NCBI GenBank assembly: GCA_019828565.1
Contig: JAHDYR010000062.1
Location: 1,054,001 to 1,118,000 of the forward strand
Direction: 5' to 3'
Source: Carpediemonas membranifera
Taxonomy: Eukaryota > Fornicata
DNA length: 64,000 nt
Within the stretch, counting starts at the first letter, position 1. Every line of letters begins with the position of its first letter. A program made the translations under genes and the position numbers. Positions 35,995-46,046 of the stretch are shown here, piece by piece. The notes below the pieces were generated by a model. The model did not search any database, was not told the origin of the DNA, and saw nothing but the letters and a program-made list of their open reading frames with translations.

Positions 35995-37575
35995 ATGGCT
36001 GACCATGCGGCACGAAGAGCTGCTATCGAGGAACGCAGAAGACGTATCAAGGAAAAGCGTCAGGCAACAAAGGATGCAACCAGTGGATTGCTCTCTTCGT
36101 CGGCCAGCTTGCCAAAGATAGAGACGATCCCGTCCCCGACGTCGACAGTGTCGCTGCCAAAAACTAATGTATCACAGCCACCGCTTCCAAAACCGCCAAG
36201 CTCCACGCCACCAGCGCCCGCCGAGAAGCGGACGCTCGAGTGCCACTCGCAGACCATCTTCTCCCAGGCCCCTGCACTCGCCTCGTTCGCGTACCAGAAG
36301 GAGACGCAGACGGAAACTACAGAGGTCAAGGAGGCTCCGCGGCCAGTGCCCGCGGCGGCCGAGACCGAGACAGTGGCAGTGGTGAAGGAGACGACTGAGC
36401 CCCGCCCCGGCCCCCGCGCCCTCTCCATCCACAGCGCCGAGGTGGTAATGGCCGAGCCGTCGTTCAAGGCATTCCTGGTCGACGCTAGCAGCACAGTCGA
36501 GCTCCTGATGGGCGCCAACCGACTGGTGCCGAAGCTCAGCCGTGCGGCGACCAAGGCCTTCGACACCGACACTGGCAACGTCGCCTCCCTGCTTTCAATC
36601 ACATCCCCCGCCCTCGGCTACGCCGGCCTCCCGGTCGCCGCCATCACGCCTGCCGCCGGTAGACCTGACCTTGTCGCCGCGTCATATGCCACTGAGGACG
36701 CCGGGCTCGTCGGTTCGGGTGCGATAGGACTGTGCTCGACGCTTGTTACCCACCCCGAGAAGCTGCTGACTGCCCCAACCCCAGTGACGGGTCTGCTGAC
36801 TCCGACGTGGCAGCCGGGAACGCTCGTGGGGACCTCCGCGACTGGTGCCACGATCTTCTGGGACCTCAAATCCACGTCGACTCTGCATGAGTCGTGTATG
36901 CAGACGCACCAGTCGACAATCGGGCTCGCGCAGACAGCCCACGATGGCCGCAATGTCGTGGTGACGGCCGCGGACAACGGCCAGCTGTCATACTGGAATA
37001 CGAAGGTGCTGACAAAGCCCGTCTCTGTGTTCACCCCGCAGAGGCCCAGCATAGCGCACGTAGAGGCGGCGTACGTCTCGGCCGTGTTTGCCGACGAGCA
37101 GGGGTCGGTGTTCGGCATGACGGACGGCACCCTGCTCGCCATAGGGCAGGACACTGCCGTAGAGGAGGTCGCCGGCGCCATCACGCCTGTTGTCAGGATC
37201 GTGCGGGTTGTCGTTGGGGGTAAGCGACTGCTGGCCTCAATCGGGACCGGGTCGAGCCTGGCCATCTGGGACCGCGACTCCCTGCACTGCGTCCACACCA
37301 TCGACCTCAACTCATTCGTGTCGGACCTCGTCGCCGTGCCCGACACAGGCTCAGTTGTGGTCACAACACCGGCCGGGCTGTCCGTCATTGACGTCGCCAG
37401 CGGGGCTATCGACAAGGTGGACTTCGTCGCCCTCACGGAGCTCCAGACGGAGCCGACTGTGCTATGTTGGGTTGGCGACCAGGATATCCTCGCCGTGGGC
37501 TGCGGCGACGGGCACGTGGCGTTCGTCCGGGTCGAGGTGCGGGCCAGTGAGGTGGCCCCGGCGTGGATGGGCTGA
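35995..37575 (+). CDS. Cytoplasmic dynein intermediate chain (DYNC1I-like)
   Basis: 526 aa from ATG 35995. The first ~27 residues form the basic N-terminal helix that binds p150/Nde1 in IC proteins (RRAAIEERRRRIKEKRQATKD). A disordered linker contains an LC8-binding motif, KETQT at residues 102-106. The C-terminal ~350 residues form a WD40 propeller (GTLVGTSATGATIFWDLKS, VVVTAADNGQLSYWNTK, LLASIGTGSSLAIWDRD and a last blade VGCGDGHVAFVRV). This is the scaffold linking heavy, light and dynactin subunits of the cytoplasmic motor. A flagellar outer-arm or IFT intermediate chain is less likely given the N-terminus. The stop overlaps AGTAAA. Confidence 0.82.
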   Translation: MADHAARRAAIEERRRRIKEKRQATKDATSGLLSSSASLPKIETIPSPTSTVSLPKTNVSQPPLPKPPSSTPPAPAEKRTLECHSQTIFSQAPALASFAYQKETQTETTEVKEAPRPVPAAAETETVAVVKETTEPRPGPRALSIHSAEVVMAEPSFKAFLVDASSTVELLMGANRLVPKLSRAATKAFDTDTGNVASLLSITSPALGYAGLPVAAITPAAGRPDLVAASYATEDAGLVGSGAIGLCSTLVTHPEKLLTAPTPVTGLLTPTWQPGTLVGTSATGATIFWDLKSTSTLHESCMQTHQSTIGLAQTAHDGRNVVVTAADNGQLSYWNTKVLTKPVSVFTPQRPSIAHVEAAYVSAVFADEQGSVFGMTDGTLLAIGQDTAVEEVAGAITPVVRIVRVVVGGKRLLASIGTGSSLAIWDRDSLHCVHTIDLNSFVSDLVAVPDTGSVVVTTPAGLSVIDVASGAIDKVDFVALTELQTEPTVLCWVGDQDILAVGCGDGHVAFVRVEVRASEVAPAWMG

Positions 37576-37580
37576 GTAAA
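37575..37580 (+). terminator. Poly(A) signal overlapping the dynein IC stop
   Basis: AGTAAA in GGGCTGAGTAAACGG. The stop TGA (37573..37575) shares its last base with the hexamer. Confidence 0.55.
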
Positions 37581-37586
37581 CGGAAA

Positions 37587-37606
37587 CTGATCTGATCTGA
37601 TCTGAT
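37587..37606 (+). repeat. Tandem pentamer (CTGAT)x4
   Basis: Four CTGAT units in the short convergent spacer. It also reads as GATCT repeats. No known role. Confidence 0.8.
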
Positions 37607-37635
37607 CGATTTACCATCACTATTTATCGTCAAGC

Positions 37636-39021
37636 CTACATATACGTCCCCCGATACCCCGACCCGAAGTTCCCGCTGACTCCGCTGGGGCCTCGCGACG
37701 GTGCGGCCGAGGACCCTGTGACAGAACCGGCGGGGACCGAGGGGCCGCGGCGTTTGCGGGACGGGAGGGCCCTGATGATGCGGGAGTCGAGGAGGGCGAG
37801 GTACTGCAGGATGTCGCGGACCTCCTCTACGGTCAGGTACATGTGCTCGGCGATCCGGGAGAGCCGTGCCTTCTGGGGGTCGATGTCGCCTGAGCGTTGG
37901 GAGAACTCGATGAAGCAGTGCTTGATGTAGACCATTGAGTAGTAGCTGATGTTCCCGCCCGTAAGCAGCTGCAGGATCCGCTCGTCTCGGTTGATACCGC
38001 CTATGGAGCTCTTGACACTGGCATCGGAGCAGTCCGACTCGTTGCCCGACCCGGGGGGCTGCAGGCTCTCAGGAACCTGGCCCAGGAGACGCCACAGCGA
38101 CTCGGGCACCTGCCCGCCCGACGCCATGGCCGACTCGTACGCCTGCAGGCGGGGGGCGATGGCGGCCATCTCAGCGTCGGCCTGGGCCTTGGCTGTCTCA
38201 AAAATCCGCTTGAGCTTCTTCATGTACTTCTGCTGGTGTGTGCGGACCTGCGTGGTCGTGCGGGTGCCGACGTGCATGGCGATCCGCTTGATGTCCCGCT
38301 CGCCGTAGAGTTCGACGGCGTCAAGGTACATCGCATGCTCCTCGCTCGACCAGTACCGCGCGTTGTGGTTCCTGGCCGCCGTGCTGGCGTTCGTACCGAC
38401 CTGGCTACCGCTGGGTCTGAGCAGCCCCTGCCCGGTGACCTGGGACTGAGAAGGGGAGGGCGCCGTCTGCCGATAGAGTGGCCCGATCGTCGTCGCTATG
38501 TCTGCTGGCAGGGCGTGTCCCTCACTGCCAAGCTGGGCGAGACGGCGGGAGATCTTGTCGAGCATGTCGTCGATATCCCGCCGTTGCTTCTTGAGGGCGC
38601 GGTACTGGTCAGCGAGCGTGCTGATCTCGATGTTGTTTGTGCTATTGCTAAACGTGCTATGTGCCTGGTACTGTTGCGGCTGACCGTACTGCTGCGGGAC
38701 TGGGTTCATTTGGAGATAGCTCTGCTCCTCAGGGCCGGGCAGCTTGGCAGCTGGCTCCTGCAGCAGAGGACGCATAGAGTCGTCAAATTGCCCCTCGAAC
38801 TGGTTCATATCCCTGGAGACGCTGTTGAAGTCTCCACCGACCATCGGCGGTGCCATCGGGGCTGTGTTGTTAATGGACGGTATAGAGAGTGGAACTCCAT
38901 AGTCGTATTCGTTTGCTGTTGGCTGGCCATACATCGAAGGTATCTGGAATCCAGGTAGCGGGTCCATTGGCCGAGTAACGCAGTTGGTTTGGTTGGATGA
39001 ACACGTTATGATCTCATCCAT
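37636..39021 (-). CDS. MYB (SHAQKYF-type) DNA-binding protein
   Basis: 461 aa from ATG 39021. Near the middle a single MYB repeat reads NARYWSSEEHAMYLDAVELY, continuing to VGTRTTTQVRTHQQKYMKKL. Its ending corresponds to SHAQKYF in plant and protist one-repeat MYBs. The N-terminal half is Gln/Pro/Ser-rich with a short helix (ISTLADQYRALKKQRRDIDDMLDKI), perhaps a dimer element. The C-terminal part has a second helical block (NISYYSMVYIKHCFIEFSQRSGDIDPQKARLSRI) that could be another winged helix. Such proteins are sequence-specific transcription factors. Confidence 0.75.
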   Translation of the reverse strand: MDEIITCSSNQTNCVTRPMDPLPGFQIPSMYGQPTANEYDYGVPLSIPSINNTAPMAPPMVGGDFNSVSRDMNQFEGQFDDSMRPLLQEPAAKLPGPEEQSYLQMNPVPQQYGQPQQYQAHSTFSNSTNNIEISTLADQYRALKKQRRDIDDMLDKISRRLAQLGSEGHALPADIATTIGPLYRQTAPSPSQSQVTGQGLLRPSGSQVGTNASTAARNHNARYWSSEEHAMYLDAVELYGERDIKRIAMHVGTRTTTQVRTHQQKYMKKLKRIFETAKAQADAEMAAIAPRLQAYESAMASGGQVPESLWRLLGQVPESLQPPGSGNESDCSDASVKSSIGGINRDERILQLLTGGNISYYSMVYIKHCFIEFSQRSGDIDPQKARLSRIAEHMYLTVEEVRDILQYLALLDSRIIRALPSRKRRGPSVPAGSVTGSSAAPSRGPSGVSGNFGSGYRGTYM

Positions 39022-39080
39022 AAATCACATAAATGAGCTTAACACACAGCTTAACCAGCCCGGATCGTGTCCGGTTCGCT

Positions 39081-40241
39081 TTACTGCTCCTGCTCGGCCC
39101 ACTTCGCCCGCTTCTTCGCCCACCGCGCCTCCCGCTTCTCGGCCCAACGCTCCTGCTTGCCCTCCTCGGCCTTCGCAACCTTCCACGCCTTCGCTGTCGC
39201 CCAAATAGGGACAAGCCAGTCATCGCGGCGCTCGACAGTGACCTCGATGACCTCGGTCTTTTCTCCGTGGGTCACCGAGACGCGAACAGGGCCCGTAGCG
39301 TCGCGGGCGTGCTTGCTGAAGGACGCCATGTGCTGGGCGGCCTCTGCGATGATCTCCGGGGCCTCATCAGCGCTGTGGATGGGCCGGAGGAGGGCGATGG
39401 GACCCATGAGCGTCTCGAGCCGCATGGTGTAGTCTGTGGGGGCCGCGGACAACAGCAGCTGGTCATTGTCGTGCTCGTTGCGGCCGATGACGACCCAGTG
39501 CTCGCCCTTCCAGTAGTGGCGGGCGAAGTTACACAGTCTGAAGTCCGTGGCGTCGGCGTCGCCCTTGACGGTCAACAGCTGGGCATACCGCGTGGCGTTC
39601 GTCTCGTCAGTCAGCCTGCACCCGCCCGCAGGGGACTCGATGACCTCCTCAGGCACCTTGAACTGCTCGACCAGCGCCATCTGCCCCTTGCGGCCGCGGC
39701 CCTGCAAGGAGAGGAGCTGCTCGCGGTCGACGAGGCCAGACCGCTCAGCGTCGGTCTCCTCGAGGAGCTTGGCAGAGAGGGGTCGCAGCAGCTTTCCCTC
39801 CATGCCGGTGTCGGCCTTGATGTTGTTGAGGGCGGCCATGTGTTGGGACATGGGCCGCTGGCCGAGGACCTCGCCCGTCGCGACGAATTTGGCGCCGTAC
39901 TTGTCCATGATGGCCTTGGTTTGGGTGATCATGTTGATCTTGCAGTCCACGCATGGGTTCAGGGTTTTGCCGAAGCCGCGGTGGGGCTTGTAGAGGCGCT
40001 TGATCATCTTGTCGGACGTGTCGACGCAGATAGCTTCAATACCGAGGAGGTTCTTCCACATCTCGGCCTTCTGGGGAGCTCCGAAGAACGGCGAGTAGTA
40101 GTGGACGCCAAGGAGCTTCAAACCCTGCTTGCGGAGGAGAAGGTACGTCAGGATGCTGTCCAGACCACCAGACATCAGCACAAGGCCGTCGTATTGCTCA
40201 ACAGCGGCGTTATCGCCTTCAATGGGAGTCTTCGTCTCCAT
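39081..40241 (-). CDS. MnmA-like PP-loop tRNA thiouridylase with NFACT-R-like tail (bacterial type)
   Basis: 386 aa from ATG 40241; 80 upstream in-frame codons look non-coding. The PP-loop MSGGLDS is at residues 23-29. It is followed by HYYSPFF and by LNPCVDCKINM, a Cys pair typical of thiouridylases. Then come ATGEVLGQRPMSQHMAALNN and LLRPLSAKLL, RGRKGQMALVEQF, and SPAGGCRLTDE. This order characterises a bacterial family annotated as MnmA-like or DUF814-associated. The C-terminal part (GRNEHDNDQL, YTMRLETLMGPIALLRPIH) is the DUF814/NFACT-R-like domain, and a Lys/Ala/Trp-rich tail ends the protein. It should use ATP to activate a uridine for sulfur transfer, but the tRNA site is uncertain. 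A lateral-transfer origin is likely. Confidence 0.75.
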   Translation of the reverse strand: METKTPIEGDNAAVEQYDGLVLMSGGLDSILTYLLLRKQGLKLLGVHYYSPFFGAPQKAEMWKNLLGIEAICVDTSDKMIKRLYKPHRGFGKTLNPCVDCKINMITQTKAIMDKYGAKFVATGEVLGQRPMSQHMAALNNIKADTGMEGKLLRPLSAKLLEETDAERSGLVDREQLLSLQGRGRKGQMALVEQFKVPEEVIESPAGGCRLTDETNATRYAQLLTVKGDADATDFRLCNFARHYWKGEHWVVIGRNEHDNDQLLLSAAPTDYTMRLETLMGPIALLRPIHSADEAPEIIAEAAQHMASFSKHARDATGPVRVSVTHGEKTEVIEVTVERRDDWLVPIWATAKAWKVAKAEEGKQERWAEKREARWAKKRAKWAEQEQ

Positions 40242-40546
40242 TTGCTTTCGTCGCCAGGCACATGGTGCCGGGGCAAAGTCGTGAACGACTCGACTCCAGT
40301 TTCTTACCAAACTCTGCCGCTTCGACTTCATCAGCAAGTTGTAGTGTTGTAGCAAACTTTTATGATGAACTTTGAGGCTCATAACAATGATTGATTCTCC
40401 AGCTGCGGCTTCCCCATGTGTCCGCTCATACTTAGGCCATGTGAGGTGCCCGGCTCCAACGGCACTGGCCCTGGGTTCCATCCCATACGCTTGTTCCTGC
40501 GAGTTCCCCGGAGTGACTCTATTGGAGTCACCAGCAAAATCCCGTC

Positions 40547-43047
40547 ATGCCGCGTACGCTTCAGGATCTTGTCCGTGGTGTGCGTGCACACAAGGAAAAT
40601 GAAGAAGCTTACATTCAAGACGCAATCAAGGAGTGTATGGCCGAGCTGAAGACTGCTAAGATGGATATCAAAGCTGAAACTGTCAAGAAGGTCATCTTCG
40701 TTTGTATCCTGTCAATTGGTGCTTTACACAGATCCAGGTACTCGGATACGATGTATCCTTCGCCGCATTCTCAATCATTGAGCTCCTAGGCCAGGTCAAG
40801 TATAGTCACAAGCGAATCGGCTACCTCGCCGCTCCTCTCTGCCTCCGCGCGGCCTCTGAGGAGTTTCTCCTGCTCCTCCCCAACCAGCTCCGCAAGGACA
40901 TCAAGTCTGGCAAGCTTGAGGATGTCGGTCCCGCCGTGACGACCGCGGCCGAGTTGTCGAACCCCCTCATGGCGCAGAACCTCATCCCGGAGATCACCCC
41001 GCTGCTGGCCTCATCCAAGCCCTACATCCGCAAGAAGGCGGTGATGCTGCTCTACCGACTCCTGCTCAAGAACCCCGAGTCGCTCGTCGAGGTGCTCGAG
41101 CCCATGAAGGCATTGCTCGAGGACAACAACCCCGCCGTCGTCAACGCTGCGGTCAGTGTGTTCACTGAGCTGGCCGTGCGGTCGCCCAAGAACTACATCC
41201 GGCTCTCCCGCCAGATGTACAACATCTTCACCAGCACCCGCAACAACTGGACGCTCATCAAGCTCGTCAAGCTCTTCTCCGCCCTCATTCCGCACGAGCC
41301 ACGCCTCTGCACGAAGCTCAAGGACAAGTTGAGTGAGATCATCACGACGTCCCCCGCCAAGTCCCTCATCTACGAGGCAGTCGTGTGTGTCGCTGACCAC
41401 TACCCGACCGACAAGGCGATGTTGCGGGAGTGTCTCGAGCGTCTGGACGTCTTCATCCACGACAAGGACCCGAACCTCAAGTACCTCGGCCTCGACGCCC
41501 TCTCTCACATCGTAAGGGCATCCCGGTCGCTGGTGCACGAGTACAAGGAGCTCGCCCAGGAGTGCCTCGAGAACCCTGACCCTCTGCTGCGGACCAAGGC
41601 CCTCGACCTGATCCGGGAGACGGTCACAAAGAAGACGCTGCCCTCTGTCGTCGAGGTGCTCATGAAGCTCGCAGACCCGGCCAACGGCGACGCCAACAGC
41701 TTCTTCCGGAACCATGTCGTGAGCACCGTGATCGAGCTGATGCACGAGAACGACTACGCCAACGTCGCCGACTTCGACTGGATGGTCGAGACGCTCATCG
41801 CCCTCGCCAAGACCCACGCATCTACCAGCGGCGCCGTCATCGGCCGCCACCTGCTCGAGGTCGTGGCCCGCATCCCCGACCTGCGGGAGACTGCGGTCGA
41901 GCTGATCGTGCCCGTGCTCTCCCAGGAGACCGCCATCGGGCTCGCCTCGAAGAACTCGGAGTGCGCCGCCCTCATGGACGCCGCTGTGTTCATCGTGGGC
42001 GAGTATGCCGTGCTCGACGACCCCGTCTTCCTGGTGCACACGCTGCTCTCCCAGCCGGTCCTCTCGGGCCTGACCCGCGCTCCCGGCACCCAGGCGGCCT
42101 TCGTCCTCGCGGCGTTCAACATCTACCTCCGTTCCCTGTGCCGCAAGGACGAGCTGCGCGCCCACGCCATCGACGAGCTTGACGGCATTATCGACGACTG
42201 CCTGCCCCTCTTCGCCCGCGTCCTCAACCCCGAGACCCGCGACCGGGCCCTCATCTACACCGGCCTCATCGCTGTCGCCCGTAAGATGGCCGGGGAGGGC
42301 AACTCGGCCGCCATCGAGTCCCTCTTCGCCGGCGAGCTCGGCCCCATCAGCGCCAAGGCCCAGCGCCGCGTGAAGGTGCCCGAGGGCCTCGTACTCGATG
42401 CCCCCCTGCTTCCTTTGGACGCACTGTACGGCGAGGACCAGGAGGACCTGCCGTCCGATTCTGAGTCCGAGGAGGAGCAGGAACACGTCCCTGTGCAGGC
42501 CGCCAATCCTTCCGCCTTCTACCTCGGCGCCACGGACTCCGCCGAGGTGCTGCCCGCCATCGAGCAGCTCGACATCGCCCCGATCGAGTCCCCCGCCCCT
42601 GCTGGTGCTGCCCCAGAGCCCGCCAAGAAGAAGCGCCGCCACCGCCACCGCGCCGTAACTGTGAAGCGGGTTGAGGAGTTCCCGTCGGACTCGGACGACG
42701 CCCCCGAACCCTCCCGGCAGGCTGGGGACCGCGACTTGCTCGCAGCCATCGACCTCGACGCCCATGACGAACCCGCGCCCGCCCCCGCCATGGAGGACCT
42801 GCTTGGACTCGGGCCGGCCCAGCCCTCGCCCGCGCCCACCCCTGCCACGGACACCGCATCTGCGGCCGTCGATGAGATGTTCGGGTCCCTGGGCACGACG
42901 GAGCCTAAGGCCGACGGACACAAGAAGAAGAAGCACCACAAGAAGCACCGCTCGAGTGCGAAGGAGGATGCGACGCTGCTGTCGGCCCCGGTGACGGCCC
43001 CCGCCCCGGCCAAGAAGGACCCCCTGGATGACCTCTTCAGCTTTTAA
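40547..43047 (+). CDS. AP3D1: AP-3 complex delta adaptin
   Basis: Two exons, 40547..40699 and 40732..43047, 822 aa. Exon 1: MPRTLQDLVRGVRAHKENEEAYI..., the delta-adaptin start. The splice joins ETVKKVIF to IQVLGYDVSFAAFSIIELL. HEAT-type repeats fill the trunk to about residue 570 (RIGYLAAPLCLR, KPYIRKKAVMLLYRLLLKNPESL). Then comes a disordered hinge with acidic and KKKRRHRHR clusters and a tail ending DPLDDLFSF. The pattern fits the delta subunit better than gamma, alpha or epsilon. AP-3 sorts cargo from endosomes to lysosome-like vacuoles. No ear domain is apparent. Confidence 0.88.
40700..40731 (+). other. Mini-intron, 32 nt, in AP-3 delta
   Basis: Phase 0, donor GTTTGT, acceptor CTTTACACAG. 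Removal connects the two adaptin helices. Confidence 0.9.
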
Positions 43048-43169
43048 AGAATAGTAGAGCCGTGATTGTACTGTGTGATGGACACTGGGCGTGGCCCATG
43101 CTCGACGGCTGCATCCGTACTTGAATTTTGGAAGGCCGACTTGCGGCCAAGTTTCACACAAAGCCGACG

Positions 43170-43997
43170 ATGAGCACCAGCTCTATTCGCTCCGAATTCA
43201 GACGAAGATATCCTGATCTTGGAGGAATTGCGTTCAGGGCTGTTGGTAATAGCGGACGCCCTCTTGGTGAGCATGATTTCGGGCCGCTTGATCTGAACAG
43301 ACCGGTAAGTACGCCATCCTTTGGGAGCCCCGGCCATAGATCACCGGATATTCCTCACTACTCAACTAGAAGCACAGTTGGTTCTCCTCAGCGCTCTATG
43401 GCGCGGTCTCCAGCCTTCTACGCATCCCCCGCAGCACAGCCATGGAATTCCCGGGCCCCCATCCGTTCCAGCCCCATGGGAGGTGGCCCTGACACCTCTA
43501 TCGGCCCGCGTTCCACAGAGATACCCGTCAGGTCGCCAGTGCGGACGGACAGTGGGTACACGCCCCGCTTCTCTCTCTCGATGACGAGCTCGCTCACCAC
43601 AGGCCGCACCGTGCCCAGTACCCAGCAGCACAGCGCGTATCAGGGCGTCAGTAGGTACGGCCCTGGCCCTGGTCCCCGCATGACGCGTCTCCCGGCCCCG
43701 ACAAACTCCGGGGCCCGTAACCCGACGTATGCGGCCCCTCTTGAAGAACCGGGGAAGCCAGTGGTCGGCCGCGGCGCGGAAGCCTCTGCCCCCTCATTCA
43801 GCCGGCCCCAGTCCCGCGGCCCCGCCCTGGCCTCCAGGACTGTCGCCCGGGGATCCATGGCACGCCGGGCAACCACACCGTCCCCTTCACACATGGTCCC
43901 AGGCACGTACAGGGCCCGGCGCACGGTGAACAGTGGCCCGGACCCTTCGCTGCCAGGCTGCTCGGACCGCCGAGCATCGTCGGCCCGACGCTTCTAG
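43170..43997 (+). CDS. Low-complexity Ser/Pro/Arg-rich protein
   Basis: 275 aa from ATG 43170. Almost entirely Ser, Pro, Arg, Gly and Thr, without hydrophobic core or repeats of fixed length. Short SP, TPR- and SPxR-like sites (RSPAFYASP, RSSPMGG, RSPVRTDSGYTPRF) could be kinase or microtubule-binding sites. No domain recognised. Codon use matches neighbouring genes, and the frame is open with an in-frame ATG, so it is probably expressed; a disordered cytoskeletal or nuclear protein is plausible. Confidence 0.5.
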   Translation: MSTSSIRSEFRRRYPDLGGIAFRAVGNSGRPLGEHDFGPLDLNRPVSTPSFGSPGHRSPDIPHYSTRSTVGSPQRSMARSPAFYASPAAQPWNSRAPIRSSPMGGGPDTSIGPRSTEIPVRSPVRTDSGYTPRFSLSMTSSLTTGRTVPSTQQHSAYQGVSRYGPGPGPRMTRLPAPTNSGARNPTYAAPLEEPGKPVVGRGAEASAPSFSRPQSRGPALASRTVARGSMARRATTPSPSHMVPGTYRARRTVNSGPDPSLPGCSDRRASSARRF

Positions 43998-44118
43998 CGC
44001 TGCTGTTGTTACCATAAATCCTAGAGATAGCGAGATAGCTCATAGCGGTACACGGCGTCTCGCGGCGATACCATCCGATTCAGACGCAGTTTAGCCGAGA
44101 ATTCGTTGGCCGACGATC

Positions 44119-45636
44119 ATGGCAGTAATGTCGTTTCAGGACCTGATGAAGAGCAAACAACAGGAACCACGGCAGCTAGAACGAACACGCCGGCCAAGTA
44201 CGCCAACTGCTACTCAATCGAAAAATACAGCCCGTCAGAGAACTGTTCGTCCATATGTTCCCTCCCTCACACAGCCGCAGCGTCCAAGATCAGCCCAATC
44301 ACGTAGAGTTGATGAACGCTTGTGGCATGAAGCTGATCACATTGCCACCGACCGGGAACGCAAGCGCCACCTCCGCCAGCTAGAGGAGCTCGAGGAGTGC
44401 TCATTCCAGCCACAGCTCAACGGAAACAGTGAGCGCATGATCGAGAAGGACTACAGGCCGGTGTACGAGCGGATTGAGGCGATCCAGCACATGAAGGAGA
44501 CGAAGCTAGCACAGGCCCGGGACCAGTTCCTCCAGCAGCACGCGCCCTTCACACCCTCCATCAGCAAGCGGTCTGAGCGCTTGGCCATGCGTCGGAGTGT
44601 GTCGGACGTCACGGAACGCATGGCTGAGGACCAGCAGAAGGCCGAGGGCCGCCACCGCAGCCGCCGTTCCCGCCACGACGAGGAGCTGGCCGAGCAATTT
44701 ACAGCCAAGCCGCAGATTAACGACAAATCTCGTGCGATCCTGACGCACAACGACGTCTACAGCCGGACCGACCTGACCTTTGCCGAGCGGCAGGAGATCC
44801 TCGAGACCCAGCGCCAGAGGGAGATTGCAGCCGTCCGCGAGAGCCTCAAGGTCATGCAATCCGCCCCCAAAACCACTGGGGAGACGAAGGACGATCTTTA
44901 CCGCCGCCTGGTCGATGATGCCCGCCGCCGCCGTCAGCCCCAGACTAACGACCGACCCGACTGCACGTTCACACCGTCCATGAACCGCAAGTCCGCGCAG
45001 AGGGCCGCGACGCCCCTGAACGAACTTGTGTCGGACAGCCGGGCCAAGGCAAAGAGGGAGCAGCTGCGCCAGATGAGGGACCGCGCCGAGTACGAGGAGT
45101 GCAGTTTTAAGCCGAAGATTGGGCCCCGCCCCCGCTCCGCCAGCCGTGTCACGCGCCCGCACTACTCCATCAACGACCCGGATCGGCTCTCGCGCGAGGT
45201 TCAAGCTGACCTCGACCGCCGCCGGTCCCGCGAGGTCGAGGCGGACCTCATGCGACGGGAGCGTGACATGCGGGAGTGCACGTTCAAGCCCAAGATCACA
45301 CGGGGCAGCCGGCCGAAGTCCCCCGCCCCCGTCGACGTCAAGGGGCTCGGCCGCTTCATGGAGCTCCGCGATCTCGCAGCCCGCAAGAATGCCCCACTGC
45401 CCCGCAGCCGGTCGCGGTCTCGAAGCATGGGCCTGCCGTACACGATCCCCAAGCCCTTCCGTCTCAGCGGAACCCACCCCAAGGCCGCCGAGCTGTCGGA
45501 TCTCGCCCGGCAGGCCTCGTTTGACCGGCAGTACGGAGAGTGCACTTTTAGGCCTGACACTCTTGAGTCAACGCGGTCGAGCACTATAAGCCGCATCCTC
45601 CGCACCGACTACTCGGCGTCGTACCTTGATTACTGA
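44119..45636 (+). CDS. Repeat protein with C[ST]F.P motifs (flagellar/cytoskeletal type)
   Basis: 505 aa from ATG 44119. Five copies of a short motif recur through the protein: ECSFQPQLN, then DCTFTPSMN, ECSFKPKIG, ECTFKPKIT and ECTFRPDTL. Each is followed by basic residues and separated by Arg/Glu-rich helices. A further copy, PFTPSIS, lacks the Cys. This kind of repeat occurs in proteins of the microtubule cytoskeleton and basal body of many protists. The remaining sequence is highly basic and Ser/Arg-rich. No named family is assigned. Confidence 0.68.
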   Translation: MAVMSFQDLMKSKQQEPRQLERTRRPSTPTATQSKNTARQRTVRPYVPSLTQPQRPRSAQSRRVDERLWHEADHIATDRERKRHLRQLEELEECSFQPQLNGNSERMIEKDYRPVYERIEAIQHMKETKLAQARDQFLQQHAPFTPSISKRSERLAMRRSVSDVTERMAEDQQKAEGRHRSRRSRHDEELAEQFTAKPQINDKSRAILTHNDVYSRTDLTFAERQEILETQRQREIAAVRESLKVMQSAPKTTGETKDDLYRRLVDDARRRRQPQTNDRPDCTFTPSMNRKSAQRAATPLNELVSDSRAKAKREQLRQMRDRAEYEECSFKPKIGPRPRSASRVTRPHYSINDPDRLSREVQADLDRRRSREVEADLMRRERDMRECTFKPKITRGSRPKSPAPVDVKGLGRFMELRDLAARKNAPLPRSRSRSRSMGLPYTIPKPFRLSGTHPKAAELSDLARQASFDRQYGECTFRPDTLESTRSSTISRILRTDYSASYLDY

Positions 45637-46045
45637 TATCCTTGTTGTAAACTAAACCGCTTTCTATTGCGTGTGGCAGTTTGGTAGACTTGTGTTGCCT
45701 CAGTGAATGCGACTACGGCGTCTATGATGAGGAGCATGGTGCTCCAGCTTGGCCCCACGCATAGATATTCGTCCCTTCGACCCGACTGAGGTGCTCGTCC
45801 AGCGCATTTACTCCAGCCGGGACACGTCCTCTCTCTCCGTGTAGCTGGTTGTACCCCACGCGACATGCTTGACACGATAAGCTGTCTGCTTGCCTTCTCA
45901 TCTCACATCTAACACCGACTGTGTCGATGGTCCTGGGTCCACGGGCCACTTGCTGTGTCCCGCCTATTGACGAAGTCCAAGGGGTACGCTTCATTTTCGA
46001 CACAATGTCGACACACACATCAAATGATGATCAGGCCAGCTTTAC
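45637..46045. other. Intergenic, 409 nt
   Basis: Convergent spacer after the repeat protein and before the small heat-shock gene end. Frames of 81-98 codons on the minus strand lack protein-like composition. Nothing else is seen. Confidence 0.5.
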
Positions 46046-46046
46046 T
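46041..46046 (-). terminator. Poly(A) signal overlapping the Hsp20 stop
   Basis: AGTAAA on the minus strand in GCCTAAGTAAAGC; its first base is the last base of the TAA stop codon. Confidence 0.5.

Noticed and set aside
39033-40352. 439-codon frame antisense to the thiouridylase
   Set aside because: Same cause; no motif.
40242-40481. 80-codon N-terminal extension of the thiouridylase
   Set aside because: No homology-like character and it overlaps the divergent AP-3 delta promoter.
41011-43161. 716-codon open frame antisense to AP-3 delta
   Set aside because: Lies on the opposite strand of a verified adaptin; arises from G/C-rich third positions. Gly/Val/Glu/Leu-rich without any fold.
43128-43169. 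Upstream ATG for the low-complexity gene
   Set aside because: The extra 14 residues lack the composition of the rest; ATG 43170 is the nearer start.
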